Assembly: GCA_029834535.1 (NCBI GenBank) | Contig: JAQMWT010000624.1 | Coordinates: forward strand, 1-47,065 | DNA length: 47,065 nt | Direction of reading: 5' to 3' | Source: Chrysophaeum taylorii | Lineage: Eukaryota > Sar > Pelagophyceae > Pelagomonadales > Pelagomonadaceae | Shown: piece after piece, positions 7,788 through 17,894 of the stretch | Layout of the letters: every line of letters begins with the position of its first letter | Position numbering within the stretch: position 1 is the first letter of the stretch | Program-made: the position numbers and the translations under genes | Notes under the pieces: model-generated | Databases searched by the model: none | Told to the model about the DNA's origin: nothing | Seen by the model: the letters and a program-made list of their open reading frames with translations, nothing else

Positions 7788-10733
7788 ATGATGAGCGTCG
7801 TCGTCGGGCGTAGTCTGGTGGCGCGCGTGGTGGGCGTGCGGAGTCCGAGGCGGGCCTCCTTGTCGAGTCTGACCGAGGTGGTGCACGAGAGCAGCGTTTG
7901 GCGGGCGAAACGGGAGTGGCAGCCGACGATGCGCGAAGTGCCGAGCGCGCTGCAGCAGGACCTCCTCCTCGAGGCGTCGTTGCTGCGCGAGTGGCCGCCG
8001 CGGGTCCAGCAGGAGCATCGGCGGGCGGCGACCGAGGAGGTCCGGCGCGCGGACGAGGCGCGGTGGCGCGCCTACGAGCGTCAGCTCGAGCTCGAGGAGG
8101 AATCGCTGGCCAAGGCGTGCGAGGAGTATCGACGACTCGTCGAGGACCTCGTGTCGCTGGGACGCGGCGCGAACCTCAAGCCCGTGCAGGCCCTTCTGGT
8201 ACGGTGGTACGAGCCCCTCGTCAGGGCGATCGCGGCCGAGCGCGTCGCGAGCCACGCGGGCGACGCGGTCGAGGACAGACGAGCGTACGGGCCGTTGTTG
8301 TTGCTGCTGCCGCCCGAGCAGCTCGCCGTCATCGCGATGCACGAGACGATCGGGGAGTCGTTGAAGTATGGGCTCGACGGGGCGCGCTTTACCCGGATCG
8401 TCGCAGCCATCGGCGATTCGGTCCAGGCCGAAGCGAGGGTGTTGCTCGCGAAGCGCCGCGCGCAGGCGATCTCCGCCGCCGAGGGCGAGGCGGCGGGGCG
8501 GCGGGCATTCGACCCGACGACGATCCTGCGCGGCATGAACCCGCGACTGGTGGGGGTCCGAGCGCGAAAGGCGCTCGAAGACGACGCGGGCGACTGGTCG
8601 CCGGCGACGCGCGTCAAGCTCGGGTCGTTTTTGCTGGGCGAGGTGCTCGGCGTCGCGGTCGACGAGGCGGGCTCGCCGATGCTGTCGCACGAGATGCGGG
8701 CGTTCCGGCCGAACCGGCAGGTCGGGGTCGTGCGGCCGTCGGAGTCGCTCCTAGCGCTCGCGTGCGGGTCGGACCTGGTGCGGCGCGCGGCCTTGCCGCG
8801 GTACTTGCCGATGCTCGTCGAGCCGGCGCCGTGGCGGGCGTACGACCGCGGCGGCTTTCTGCGGCTCGGGGCGCCCTGCATGCGGACGCACGGCTGCAAG
8901 GTCCAGGTCGAGGCGGTCCGGCGGGGCGAGATGCCCGAGGTGTTCGCCGGTCTCGATGCCCTCGGCAAAGTCGCGTGGCGCATCAACCGCGATTTGTACG
9001 ACGTCGTCGAGCGTTGTTGGGCCGACGCGATGGACCTACCCGACATGCCGGCGCGGCGCGACGTCCCGGTGCCCCCCGAGCCGGCGGACGACGACGAGGA
9101 GGCCCACCGCGCGTGGCGGCGGCGATGCCGGAAAATCGAGCGTCGGAACGCCGAGGCGCACGCGCTCAAGTGCGACCTCATCCTCAAGCTCGGGATCGCC
9201 GAGAAGTTTCTCGACGAGCCGCGTTTCTACTTTCCGTACAATCTCGATTTTCGCGGTCGCGCCTACCCGATCCCCCCGAACCTCAACCACCTCGGCTCGG
9301 ACTTGTGCCGGTCGCTCCTCTTCTTCGCCGACCCGAAACCCCTCGGGGAGCGCGGCTTGTATTGGCTGCGCGTCCACCTCGCGAATCTCTTCGGCAAGTC
9401 CAAGGAATCGCTCGCGGCGCGCGTCGCTTTTTCCGAGTGCCACGCCGCCGACATTTTGCGGGCCGCCGACGCCCCCCTCGAGCATCGATGGTGGCTCGAG
9501 GCCGACGAGCCGTGGCAGGCGCTCGCGACCTGCAAGGAGATTGCCAAAGCCTCGCGCTATCCCGGCGGACCCGAGGCCTACCCGTGCGCGCTTCCCGTCC
9601 ACGCCGACGGCTCGTGCAACGGCCTTCAGCACTACGCGAGCCTCGGCCGCGACGAGGAGGGCGGCCGCCAGGTCAACCTTCTCCCAGGCGAGGAGCCGCG
9701 CGACGTCTACAGCGGCGTCTGCGCGCTCGTCGCCGACAAGGTCCGCGCCGACGCTTCCGCCGACGTCGAGACGGCGCTTCCGTTCGGAGGAGGAGAAAAA
9801 AAAACTCGTCGCCTCGCGACGCGCGCCGTCGAAGACTTCGAGGACCAGATCGACGACGAGGAGGAGGAGGAGGAGGAGGAGGAGGCGGATCGCGTGCGCG
9901 AGGCTTTGGAGCGACGTCGCCTCGCGCGCGTCGTCGACGGCCTAATCAACCGAAAGGTCGTCAAGCAGACGGTCATGACCTCGGTGTACGGCGTCACGTT
10001 CGTCGGCGCCAGGCAACAGATTAAGGACCGCATCCAGGACCGGTTGGAGGCGATCATCGAGGCACCCCCCTCCGCAGAGCGCGACGCCGACATCGCTCGG
10101 CTCGTCCGGCTCGGCGCCTTGGATCCGGAGACGAACGAGATCGACGACGCGACGGTCTACTTTTGCTCGTCCTACGTCGCGAGGCTCACGCTCGAGGTTC
10201 TCGCAGAACTCTTCACCTCGGCGCGACACATCATGGACTGGCTCAGTCAGTGCGCGCGGCTCATCGCCTACGAGGGCCAGCCCGTCTCCTTCGTGACGCC
10301 CCTCGGCCTGCCCGTCGTCCAGCCGTACCGCCGGGACGCCTCCCACGCCGTCCGCACCCTCGCCCAGGTCGTCATCCTCGTCGACCACTCCGACGCCCTC
10401 CCCGTCTCCGTTTCCAAGCAAAAATCCGCCTTTCCCCCAAACTTTGTCCATTCCCTCGACTCGACCCACATGCTCATGACCGCGATCGAGATGGACCGTC
10501 GCGGACTCGCCTTCACGGCCGTCCACGACTCCTACTGGACCCACGCCGCCGACGTCGACGTCATGAACACCACGCTCCGCCGCTGCTACTTTGACCTCTA
10601 CTCCGAGCCCATCCTCGAGCAGCTCCTCGAGTCCTTCCAGCTCAGATACCCCGACGTCGACTTCCCGCCGCTTCCCCCGCGCGGCACCCTCGACATCTCG
10701 CGCGTCCTCGAATCGGCCTACTTTTTCTCCTAG
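7788..10733 (+). CDS. Mitochondrial single-subunit RNA polymerase (POLRMT/RPO41)
   Basis: T7-like polymerase that transcribes organellar DNA. The N-terminus MMSVVVGRSLVARVVGVRSP is a basic amphipathic presequence typical of mitochondrial import (a plastid target cannot be excluded). Catalytic landmarks in order: the upstream palm block FRGRAYPIPPNLNHLGSD (near 9250), motif A with its aspartate in HADGSCNGLQHYASLGRD (near 9600), motif B RKVVKQTVMTSVYGVTFVGA (near 9950), PNFVHSLDSTHM (near 10438) and motif C with the second catalytic Asp in AVHDSYWTHA (near 10520). The protein ends ESAYFFS, the same C-terminal YFFS seen in animal POLRMT. An acidic insertion made by a GAG repeat (about 9855-9890) lies between motifs A and B. 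Uninterrupted, 981 residues from the ATG. Its TAG stop overlaps the stop of the next, convergent gene. Confidence 0.93.
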   Translation: MMSVVVGRSLVARVVGVRSPRRASLSSLTEVVHESSVWRAKREWQPTMREVPSALQQDLLLEASLLREWPPRVQQEHRRAATEEVRRADEARWRAYERQLELEEESLAKACEEYRRLVEDLVSLGRGANLKPVQALLVRWYEPLVRAIAAERVASHAGDAVEDRRAYGPLLLLLPPEQLAVIAMHETIGESLKYGLDGARFTRIVAAIGDSVQAEARVLLAKRRAQAISAAEGEAAGRRAFDPTTILRGMNPRLVGVRARKALEDDAGDWSPATRVKLGSFLLGEVLGVAVDEAGSPMLSHEMRAFRPNRQVGVVRPSESLLALACGSDLVRRAALPRYLPMLVEPAPWRAYDRGGFLRLGAPCMRTHGCKVQVEAVRRGEMPEVFAGLDALGKVAWRINRDLYDVVERCWADAMDLPDMPARRDVPVPPEPADDDEEAHRAWRRRCRKIERRNAEAHALKCDLILKLGIAEKFLDEPRFYFPYNLDFRGRAYPIPPNLNHLGSDLCRSLLFFADPKPLGERGLYWLRVHLANLFGKSKESLAARVAFSECHAADILRAADAPLEHRWWLEADEPWQALATCKEIAKASRYPGGPEAYPCALPVHADGSCNGLQHYASLGRDEEGGRQVNLLPGEEPRDVYSGVCALVADKVRADASADVETALPFGGGEKKTRRLATRAVEDFEDQIDDEEEEEEEEEADRVREALERRRLARVVDGLINRKVVKQTVMTSVYGVTFVGARQQIKDRIQDRLEAIIEAPPSAERDADIARLVRLGALDPETNEIDDATVYFCSSYVARLTLEVLAELFTSARHIMDWLSQCARLIAYEGQPVSFVTPLGLPVVQPYRRDASHAVRTLAQVVILVDHSDALPVSVSKQKSAFPPNFVHSLDSTHMLMTAIEMDRRGLAFTAVHDSYWTHAADVDVMNTTLRRCYFDLYSEPILEQLLESFQLRYPDVDFPPLPPRGTLDISRVLESAYFFS

Positions 10734-11506
10734 TTATCATCATCATTACTACTACTCCTCCGGCGGTTGGCGACCTTGAGCGTGACGAGCGGCTCGAGGC
10801 GCGCGCCCTTGCGGAGCGGGGGGTCGCGCTCGGCGAAATCCGACGGCAAAAAGGGCGCCGCGCGGTGCTGCGCGGGCAAGACGCCGACCGCGGCAAAGAG
10901 CTCGACCACCAGCGTGGCCGCGGGGCTGACGGCGAGGTCGAGTTTAGCGCCGAGAGTCGCGTCGGAGGGAGCGACGGGCCACGCGTCGCGCGGCCGGAGC
11001 GCGGCGGCGAACCGCGCGTCGACGCACGCGCGCCACGCAAGCCGCGGCCTGTTCGGGTCGGCCCCGGCCTGGAGCATCGCGCCGGTCGCGAAGAGGTGCA
11101 CGGCCTCGGGGTTCCGGTCGGGCCAGGTCATCGTCCGGACGCCGAGCTCGACCACGTCCTCGTCGGCGAGCCGCGCCGCGAACGGCGCGAGCGACACCGA
11201 TCCGTCGAGGTGGGCCTCGAGGATTCGGGGCCCCGCCGCCGCGTCGGTCACCACCACGCCGACCGAGTCGAAGATTCCGGGGACGCACCGGCTCGCGAGC
11301 CCCGTTAGGGGCCCCATTTTCCACGCCTTGCGCCGCGTGAAAACCAAATCCAAAGACGACACGTCGCGTTCGACGCTCCACTCGAGCGATCCCTCGGCCA
11401 GCTTCGGAGGAACCCCCTTGCCCTGTTGCCGCCGATGGTAATACGCCGCGATCTCGGCGCCGACCAAAGCGGACGGGACGACGCCATAGGCGAGTCGTCG
11501 CTTCAT
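10730..11506 (-). CDS. Unknown membrane-anchored protein, permuted papain-amidase-like
   Basis: About 258 residues. The N-terminus RRLAYGVVPSALVGAEIAAY is a probable anchor or signal. The core reads VFTRRKAWKMGPLTG... then IFDSVGVVVTDAAAGPRILE and AHLDGSVSLAPFAARLAD. This order (strand, xSHVGIVV-like strand, LEA...GV.L.P) is that of YiiX/YaeF-type permuted papain-like amidases, where a histidine normally sits in SH(V/I)G. Here the position reads DSVG, so the catalytic histidine is missing or elsewhere; the protein may be inactive or belong to another family. Second half: alpha-helical, WRACVDARFAAALRPRDAW, no known motif. Its stop codon shares bases with that of the convergent polymerase gene. 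Coding judged from length, composition and the plausible core; function unproven. Confidence 0.55.
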   Translation of the reverse strand: MKRRLAYGVVPSALVGAEIAAYYHRRQQGKGVPPKLAEGSLEWSVERDVSSLDLVFTRRKAWKMGPLTGLASRCVPGIFDSVGVVVTDAAAGPRILEAHLDGSVSLAPFAARLADEDVVELGVRTMTWPDRNPEAVHLFATGAMLQAGADPNRPRLAWRACVDARFAAALRPRDAWPVAPSDATLGAKLDLAVSPAATLVVELFAAVGVLPAQHRAAPFLPSDFAERDPPLRKGARLEPLVTLKVANRRRSSSNDDDN

Positions 11507-11728
11507 CAAAAGCTACGCGAGAGAGCTGTCCGGTCGTTCGTCGTCGCCGAAGGGCCTCCTCGAGGGTAAGTAAGTATAAGCTAGAAATAATAGTCTCGCG
11601 TAAAATGTTGAAGCTCAAGTTTCGGCAAACAGCAACACGCCTTCTAGTGCCGGGCGCCACGCGTGCCCCCAAAGATTCTTCCTTTTCTTCTTCCAACCAC
11701 AACCGAGAGGCCTGCAAGCCGAGTTGAA

Positions 11729-12535
11729 ATGTGGTCGCGGGTTTTGCGGCACGCCGAGCGCCCCCTGTTTTTTGCGGGCGTAAAAAAGGCAGCACGGGCC
11801 GCCTCGACGGCGACCTCGTCGCTGAGCTCGACCGGCGACGCGCTCAACGGCACGGGCTTCAAGTCGGCCGACCCCTTCGCGTCCTACTCTCGGTGGGCCC
11901 CGACCTACGACGACGACTCCTTCGAGATTCTCAAGTTCGACTCGCCCTACGCGTGTCGCGACCACATGCTCGCCTACTGGCCCGTCCCGGCGGCCGAGGA
12001 GCGGGTCAAGGTCCTCGACGTCGGCTGCGGCACCGGAGCTATCGGTCGTCTGGTCGCCGAAGCCATCGGACCTTCGGCTGTCGACTTCCACGGCATCGAC
12101 CTCACGCCCGAAATGCTCCGAGTCGCCAAGCAAACCGGCTACTACGAAACGCTTCGCGAGTGGTCCGCCTCGCGCACGCCCTGGCCCGTCGACGACGACT
12201 CCAAGGATATGGCCTCCTGCAACGGCGTCCTCGTTTACGTCCCGCCCGACCTGGCTGTCCTCGCCGAGTTTGTGCGCGTCGTCAAGCCCTGGGGCCACGC
12301 CGTCCTCATGCTCCGCGACGACAACATCGACGACTGGCGTCCGCACATCGAAACTCTCGAACTCCAGCGCCGCTGGAAGCTCGTCCGCGTCTCCAAGACC
12401 CGCAACAATTTTCCAGGGGCTTCCGACAAACCGCCCATCTTCTACAAAATGTGAGTCCATCTTTTTTCTCTTCTGACACTCCATGTCAGGTACGTCTTCC
12501 AGATACTCGGGACGCGACTGGCCGCCGCCGCCTAG
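11729..12535 (+). CDS. Class I SAM-dependent methyltransferase, METTL27-like
   Basis: Class I methyltransferase fold: motif I VLDVGCGTGAIGRLVAEA (near 12010), an acidic residue ending strand 2 in FHGIDLTPEMLRVAKQTGYY, motif II region DMASCNGVLVYVP and motif III VKPWGHAVLMLRDD. The spacing and the word LTPEML.VAKQTG.Y resemble the METTL27/WBSCR27 group, whose substrate is unknown. The N-terminal MWSRVLRHAERPLFFAGVKK is basic and hydrophobic, so organelle import is likely. One 39-nt intron (12451-12489, GTGAGT...CAG) splits codon 254 region; the join reads IFYKMYVFQILGTRLAAAA-stop and ends at 12535. Without it the frame would run on only a few codons. 255 residues. Start at the ATG 11729; an upstream in-frame GTG was not used. 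Confidence 0.82.
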
Positions 12536-12983
12536 GCGGCCGCCAAGTTTTTTTTTTCAAAAACAAAGTTTTTGCTTGTCTGTCCTCACGACGACGACAT
12601 CGTATTTTTGCTCCTGCTGACCACCTGTGTGCCGACACGTCTGGCGGCCATTGAATGTGTAAAACGACGCACGTGCTGCGACCTGCTGCTAAACGCGCGG
12701 GCGCGCGCGCGATGGGCTGGCTGCCGCTGCCGCCGCTCGAGATAGAAGCGAATCTCATTTGCTCTAGAAGAAGACGATGATGATGATGATGATAATACAT
12801 TGCGAGTTGGCCCGCAGTGTTCATTCATTCGTTCATTCCTAAGGACCTCCTCCTCCTCCTCCTCCTCCTCAAAGAAGGAGAAGAAAAAGAAGGCACCCGG
12901 CGCACCAAGGCACCCAGCGCCTCGGTGAACACACATTCATCCGACACATCCTGCCTGCCTGCCTGCCTGCCTGCCTACGTGCA
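12536..12983. other. Intergenic, two microsatellites
   Basis: Between two convergent gene ends. Contains a (CTC)n tract at 12846-12870 and a (TGCC)n tract at 12951-12976, a T10 run near 12547, and a CG-rich stretch with (GC)n near 12700. No exon with protein-like composition was found on either strand. Confidence 0.6.
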
Positions 12984-14078
12984 TCACCGGCCACCGTCGC
13001 GGCGGCGGCGCCGCGATTTTTTACCGCGGCTAGTGGTGGTACTTTTTCTGCTCGTTCGCGCGATGGTCGCGTCGAAGGAGAGGTCCTCGAGTTCGCTGTA
13101 GATAGTCGGGCTCCGATCGCCGAGACGAGCGTTGAGGCGGTCGCAGACGGCATCGAGGTGCGATCGGTGGTCGTCGATCGACGCGTTTGTCGGCGGAAAG
13201 AGGACCTTCTGGTGCACGATTCTGACGCGGCCGACAAACGCGTAATTCTTGACGGCGCGGTAGTTGAGGACGTAGGGAAGGTGTCCCAAGGTCCAGTTCT
13301 TGGGGTTGTCGCAGACCTCGAGCGAGAGGCGGCGGAGGGCCGACTGGTCGAGCCAGTTTTCGGCCTCGACGGTAGCGGAAGTCCGGGCGTCGCGGTCGGC
13401 GACGTACGCGGAGAGCCAGTCGCGCGCGAAGGCCGTCGCGCGCTCCGATCGCCGCACGGCGAGGGCGCCGCCCTGACCCCCGCCACAGGACCCCTCGGGC
13501 ACGAAGGCGCCCGCTTCGTCGTAGCAGCGCACGGCGGAGGCGAGGGACGCGTCGGCGCCGCGCTCGCACGATCTTGCGCGAGCGTCTATCGCGTGTTCGC
13601 CCGGCGTTTTGTAGAACAGAAACATGCGCGCGTCGGCTTTCGAGTTCCAGAGGTCGTCCAGATCGAGGGGGGAAGGGCAAAAGTAGGTGTCGTCGTCGAC
13701 GAAAAAAGATTTGGCGCACGGAGGCGCGGCCAGGTACCGGAGGCGACCTATTCTAGACCGGGCGATTCGCGCGGCGCGGGAATCGGGGAACTTGGCGAGC
13801 GCTGCGACAAGCTCGGACGCGGCGTCCTCGAAGGAATTTTCGGGCCGCGACCACACGTGGTCAAACACCGGCCGCCCGGCGAGCTCGATGGCCATGCGGG
13901 GGGTTACCAAGGCGGCGCCGCCGACGGAAGACACTGCGGTGTCCGTCAGCAACCAGATGCGCGCGCGCGGGCTCGCGATGCGGAGCGAGAAGGCCGACAA
14001 CGCGGCGCGACGCAGCGACCTCGTGTCAGAGCTTGACACCATGTTGCGGGTGTAGCACGCGCACCACCCATCCCTCAT
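12984..14078 (-). CDS. Glycosyltransferase, GT-A fold with DDD motif
   Basis: 364 residues starting at ATG 14078. The N-terminal half carries ARIWLLTDTAVSS, a nucleotide-sugar strand, then KSFFVDDDTYFCPSPLDL, the DxD metal/UDP-sugar site with its usual hydrophobic lead and downstream proline. Then FLFYKTPGEHA, the acceptor-side GGGQGGALAVRRSERATAFA and ENWLDQSALRRL, a pattern seen in nucleotide-diphospho-sugar transferases (GT31/GT34/GT77-like; the exact family is not clear to me). The C-terminal 25 residues are Arg/Lys-rich (SRGKKSRRRRRDGGR). No strong signal anchor is visible, so an upstream exon may be missing or the N-terminus is short. Intron-free. It is followed on the same strand, 86 bp away, by the TLC gene upstream. 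Confidence 0.6.
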   Translation of the reverse strand: MRDGWCACYTRNMVSSSDTRSLRRAALSAFSLRIASPRARIWLLTDTAVSSVGGAALVTPRMAIELAGRPVFDHVWSRPENSFEDAASELVAALAKFPDSRAARIARSRIGRLRYLAAPPCAKSFFVDDDTYFCPSPLDLDDLWNSKADARMFLFYKTPGEHAIDARARSCERGADASLASAVRCYDEAGAFVPEGSCGGGQGGALAVRRSERATAFARDWLSAYVADRDARTSATVEAENWLDQSALRRLSLEVCDNPKNWTLGHLPYVLNYRAVKNYAFVGRVRIVHQKVLFPPTNASIDDHRSHLDAVCDRLNARLGDRSPTIYSELEDLSFDATIARTSRKSTTTSRGKKSRRRRRDGGR

Positions 14079-14164
14079 TGCTGCAATTTAATAATAATAA
14101 ATAAATAATAGGGTTTATTGGTTCAAAAATCGACGCCGCCGTTGGTTGACATCAGCAGCATCAG

Positions 14165-14175
14165 TCAGTCGGCTT

Positions 14176-14207
<32 letters not shown>

Positions 14208-15175
14208 CTGGAAAGAACGGGCTTGATGACCTCGCGGTACACGGTGAGGAGGATCTCGACGAGCCAGATGGCCTGCATGACCGAGAGCGTGAGGAGCATC
14301 CAGACAAAGCACCAGACGACCACGCGGTCATGAGCCGTGTCGGCTTTGAGGACGTGGAGGCAGTCTTTGATGAAAAAGTAGGCGCCGATAGGCCACAAGA
14401 AGGCGCGGACGACGATAAAGGAAATGGCAAAAATGCCCCCGATCAGCTTGCGGGTCTCGGGGTAGTCCCGTTCGAGGGTAGGGACCCCAAAATTTTTGTC
14501 GAAGTTGACCAGGACGGCGAGGAGGGTCGTACTCGTCTCCGAAACGCCGAAGAAAAAGGTGCCGTGGAAGTGGGCGAAGGGGTAGAGCGCGAGGACCGCC
14601 GTGGTGATCGTGATGAGATGATGCACGAAAAACAAGATCCCATCCCCGTAGACAACGGTGTCGACGAGGTTCTTCAACTGGAACGCGGCCATGACGGAAG
14701 AGAGGCGCTGGAAGTCGGGGTAGTGCGAGTACAAGCGCGCGTGGGGGGTCGGGGGAACGAAGGCGAGGCTCGCCTTGGAGTCGAGGGCTTGCATTATGTT
14801 GACGGGCCTGGCCTGCTTCCAAAAATCTTGCCACATTCTGATTCCGCGCCAGCCGCACGCGCCGAGGAACAGAACGTTCATCACGGACCGCGCGAGCACC
14901 GATCGCGCCTTGGCGTCTTTCTCGAGGAGCGACCACTTGACGCCACCGAGAGCCACCCACGCTCCAAGGTGGACGAGGCAGCACCTCAGAACTTCGTACG
15001 CAACATAGCCCCTCAGGGGGGCGAATGGCCCGAGGTAGAACCCCCACTGCGCCGATTCCACCGGTCGACCGAAAATTGTTTCGTCTTCGACTCCTTCGAG
15101 AAACCCGAGCTTTACTGCGATCGACTGGGAGAGAGCCGCGACGCCCAACAGACTGCAGCCGACAGCGAGCGACAT
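14165..15175 (-). CDS. TLC-domain (TRAM-LAG1-CLN8) membrane protein
   Basis: Multi-pass ER membrane protein; TLC family members include ceramide synthases, CLN8 and TMEM56. From ATG 15175: LAVGCSLLGVAALSQSIAVK helix, YVAYEVLRCCLVHLGAWVAL helix, ARSVMNVLFLGACGWRG, then the family core VVYGDGILFFVHHLITITTA with the paired histidines, LYPFAHFHGTFFFGVSETST and TTLLAVLVNF, RKLIGGIFAISFIVVRAFLW and a last helix WCFVWMLLTLSVMQAIWLVE. The absence of the full Lag1 motif argues for a TMEM56/CLN8-like role over ceramide synthase. A Ser run at the C-terminus comes from the (GAT)n repeat at 14178-14207. In-frame codons reach back to 15352 but are low-quality sequence, so the ATG at 15175 is preferred. Confidence 0.75.
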
Positions 15176-15814
15176 TTTGAGGATCCTCAATGACGCGCTG
15201 AAGAGACCGTTGCGCGGTGAATCACGGTCCGTTTGGGTTCGTTTCCAGACACCCCCAAGCACTGCTTGCTCCTCGGTTGGTGGTGGTGGGTGTCCAACGA
15301 CGTGACGCGACGTGACGTGGAGGAGGTGGAGGAGGACACTCTCTCGGCCCAAGCTTCTTCTTGTTAGTTATTAAATGCCTGTCCCCAAGGAGGCGGCGGC
15401 CGGATCCGAACGAGACTTGGTTCGTTCGTTCGTTCGTTCGTAAGACAATTAATAAATCGCAAAGACGGACGAAGAAGCGGCACAAAGTTCGGATTTTGTG
15501 ACGCACGCATGACGTTTTTCCAGACAGCAGGCGATTTTACTGTAGGTTGCAGATGTAAAGTACATTTGTGCCGTTCTTGACAAGTTGTAGTAGTAGGAAA
15601 AACAGTACAGCAGCGGCGCCCGTTCTCGGACCACCACAGGGGCGGGCGGTCGGTCGGTAGGCATTGGATCACGCGGGCGCGAAGCGCCTTGCCATGAAAC
15701 GAAAGCGATGCGGGGTGTGCCCAGGATGCCTCGCGACCGAGTGCGGGACGTGCCGGTGCGTGCATAGGAGTAGTGAAAACGACGCGTGATGAGTGAGTCA
15801 GGTATTGCCTGGAC
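15176..15814. promoter_or_regulatory. Divergent intergenic region with (TTCG)n
   Basis: Separates the TLC gene (-) from the unknown gene at 15815 (+). Holds a (TTCG)n tract at 15419-15441. No RNA gene or convincing exon seen; promoters are presumed to lie here but no element is recognisable. Confidence 0.35.
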
Positions 15815-16603
15815 ATGAAGAAGCGTGGCGGATCGGGAACATTGCGTCGTCCGTGCGAGCGTCGGGGCTGCGTCGCGACCTCGAGCGGCGAGAATCTCGT
15901 GGCCGGACGGTCGAAGAAACCGCGCGCAGCGCCGTCCAAGGTGCTCAAACGGTCGTCGAAAAAACGCGAGGTGTCGTCTCGGGCTCTCCAAGCTAAGACC
16001 GTAAAAGTCGACGGGCGCGTCTTCGGGGCCGCCGAGCTCTGCGCGCTCTGCGAGGCCGTGGGCGAGGAGCCCGACGCCTCGATCAATTGGGCCACCGTCG
16101 CGGCGAGGCTCGACGCTCGCGACGTTTCGTTCGACGCTCTTCTCACGCTCCGAAGAGCCGCGACCAGACTCGAGGACGAGGCGCGCGCCGCCGAGCAACA
16201 GCGCTCCTCCAAGTCTGCGTCTTCCTTTGCGAGGCACCGCGACGACGACCCTCCGCTCGCGGAAGAACCCTCGCCGAGGGCCTCGGGAGCGCCCTCCAAG
16301 TGGTCTCCCGCTCGTTGTCAGGTCCTGTGGCGATGGGTCGCCTATGCGAGAGCACCACCCGAGCGTACCACGGAAATCGACGACAACGACTCGGATGACG
16401 ACGACTTTGTGGTCGACCCCTTCGAGTTCGCCTATCGCGGCCGCGCGCCCTCCCGCGACCGTTCGCGCCTCGGCGATCTCGAGGCGGCCGCGCTCCTCTG
16501 CGCGTCCATGACGGGACCCCAGCAGCCAAACTACTACGTGGGAGCGCCGCCGAGGCCGGCCTCGTACGAAGTCGGCTTGCCACTTCGACAACAGCTCACC
16601 TGA
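15815..16603 (+). CDS. Unknown basic protein with acidic insert
   Basis: 262 residues from ATG 15815. The N-terminal 55 residues are Lys/Arg/Ser-rich (SKKPRAAPSKVLKRSSKKRE), like a nuclear or nucleolar signal. A helical domain follows: KVDGRVFGAAELCALCEAVG, INWATVAARLDARDVSFDAL, TLRRAATRLEDEARAAE; the W-x-x-V-A-x-x-L pattern is distantly SANT/Myb-like, but I would not name it so. Then a second block SPARCQVLWRWVAYARAP and an acidic stretch (EIDDNDSDDDDF). Codon composition is that of the neighbouring genes and much more natural than the opposite-strand ORF. No family recognised. Confidence 0.5.
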   Translation: MKKRGGSGTLRRPCERRGCVATSSGENLVAGRSKKPRAAPSKVLKRSSKKREVSSRALQAKTVKVDGRVFGAAELCALCEAVGEEPDASINWATVAARLDARDVSFDALLTLRRAATRLEDEARAAEQQRSSKSASSFARHRDDDPPLAEEPSPRASGAPSKWSPARCQVLWRWVAYARAPPERTTEIDDNDSDDDDFVVDPFEFAYRGRAPSRDRSRLGDLEAAALLCASMTGPQQPNYYVGAPPRPASYEVGLPLRQQLT

Positions 16604-17894
16604 GCGGGACATGTATCTGTGTGTGTGTGTCTTTCCTTCGCGCGTGTGTGTTGTATTGTGTCTGTGTACGATGTACGACGACGACAAAAAATAAGATTGA
16701 GTAGGGGGTCCCCGCGCCCCCATTCTTCTTCTTCTTCTTCTTCTTCTTCCTCTGTGTATTCATCTTTCGTCAAGCTCTCAAGTGTGCGTATCAAGTCCAA
16801 AGGATCATCCAAGCCGTTTCTTTTTCTCTCTCGAGCGCTGCCGCTCTCTTTGTTTTCGCGGGTCGGTTCTCAACAACAACAAAACAAAACAAAAAAAAAA
16901 CTCTCGCCGACGCGCGTGTTGACTGACTTACTTCAGCGCGGCGCGCCGCCCTCCGTGAGCGCCCGCTCCCTTTCTCGCCACGTCGACATCCCAAAATTGC
17001 GCGTGCGAGCGAGCGCGCCTGGCCGCGGCCTCCTCCTCTAATGCGAGCCGCGCGACGAAATCCGCGTGACCATTCAACCCCCCTGCCGGACAAACCGACA
17101 TCACGCTGCCCTACCCTTTCGTCCGTCTACGTTCATGCGGCTCTTGTCCCTCGAGCTGCTCTAGAAGGACCCACGCCTGCCCGCCCGCCCGCCCGCCCTT
17201 GTTTTTTTGGCTGCGCTGGCCGTACTGCAGCGCCACCACCCTGATCCTCTTTCTTTTTTCCAACCGTACTGACGCTCCTGGTTGTGCTCATCCTTCATGG
17301 GCCCCTCTCTGGCTGCTCTCCCCGCCGGGTTCTGTGCTGAGGGATTTGTACATATCATCTCTTGTTTTTCCCTTCCTTTGGAGAGCGCGTGGGGGGCGCT
17401 CTCGGTGGGCTAGCATGTTTTTTTTTTTCGACATCTTCGTTAGGCGGGGCCACGCGTCATCGAATGCATGCGGCTATGTCTATGTACGCAACCCCCCCCC
17501 GCCAAGGCCTCTTTGCCACGCCGTCGGCGGGGGGTCCTTATTGCGTACCTTCCGAAATGACGCTTCGTGTTGCTCGAAATGTGCCGGCTCCGGGATGAGA
17601 TGGCTTCGGTCTCGTCTAGTCTAGACGTCTCTACGCTGACAAAGTATGCACCACCGAAGACGTTCGTTGCAGTTGCCTTGCGTTACGGCGAGAAACCTTC
17701 CCAGTTCCTAAAAAGATATGTTGTACGAATATTATTATTACAGTATAGGGTACAACATTTTTACATATCTGATACGTAGTACTATGCCTCATCGCTGCGA
17801 CGCCACCGAAATGCTGCATTACTAAAGAGCCGCTGCCGCTGATGGCAGGTGGTCGCAGCCTCTAGGGCAGCCTCTAGGGCAGCGCCAGCCAGGC
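16604..17894. other. Long intergenic region, pyrimidine-rich
   Basis: About 1.3 kb before the CK1 gene. It contains a (GT)n-like patch (16614-16670), (TTC)n at 16722-16748, a CAAAA-rich patch near 16876, (CCCG)n near 17181 and long C/T-rich runs. Short ORFs here are low-complexity and not convincing. It may be 5' leader and promoter of the kinase gene. Confidence 0.4.

Noticed and set aside
7898..10024. 708-codon plus-strand ORF
   Set aside because: Shadow frame of the mitochondrial RNA polymerase, Arg/Ala/Gly-rich.
15449..16723. 424-codon minus-strand ORF
   Set aside because: Opposite the ORF at 15815-16603, which has the more natural composition; no domain seen.
17199..17624. 141-codon hydrophobic ORF
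   Set aside because: Pyrimidine-rich DNA, ATG in T-rich runs, no domain; more likely leader sequence.
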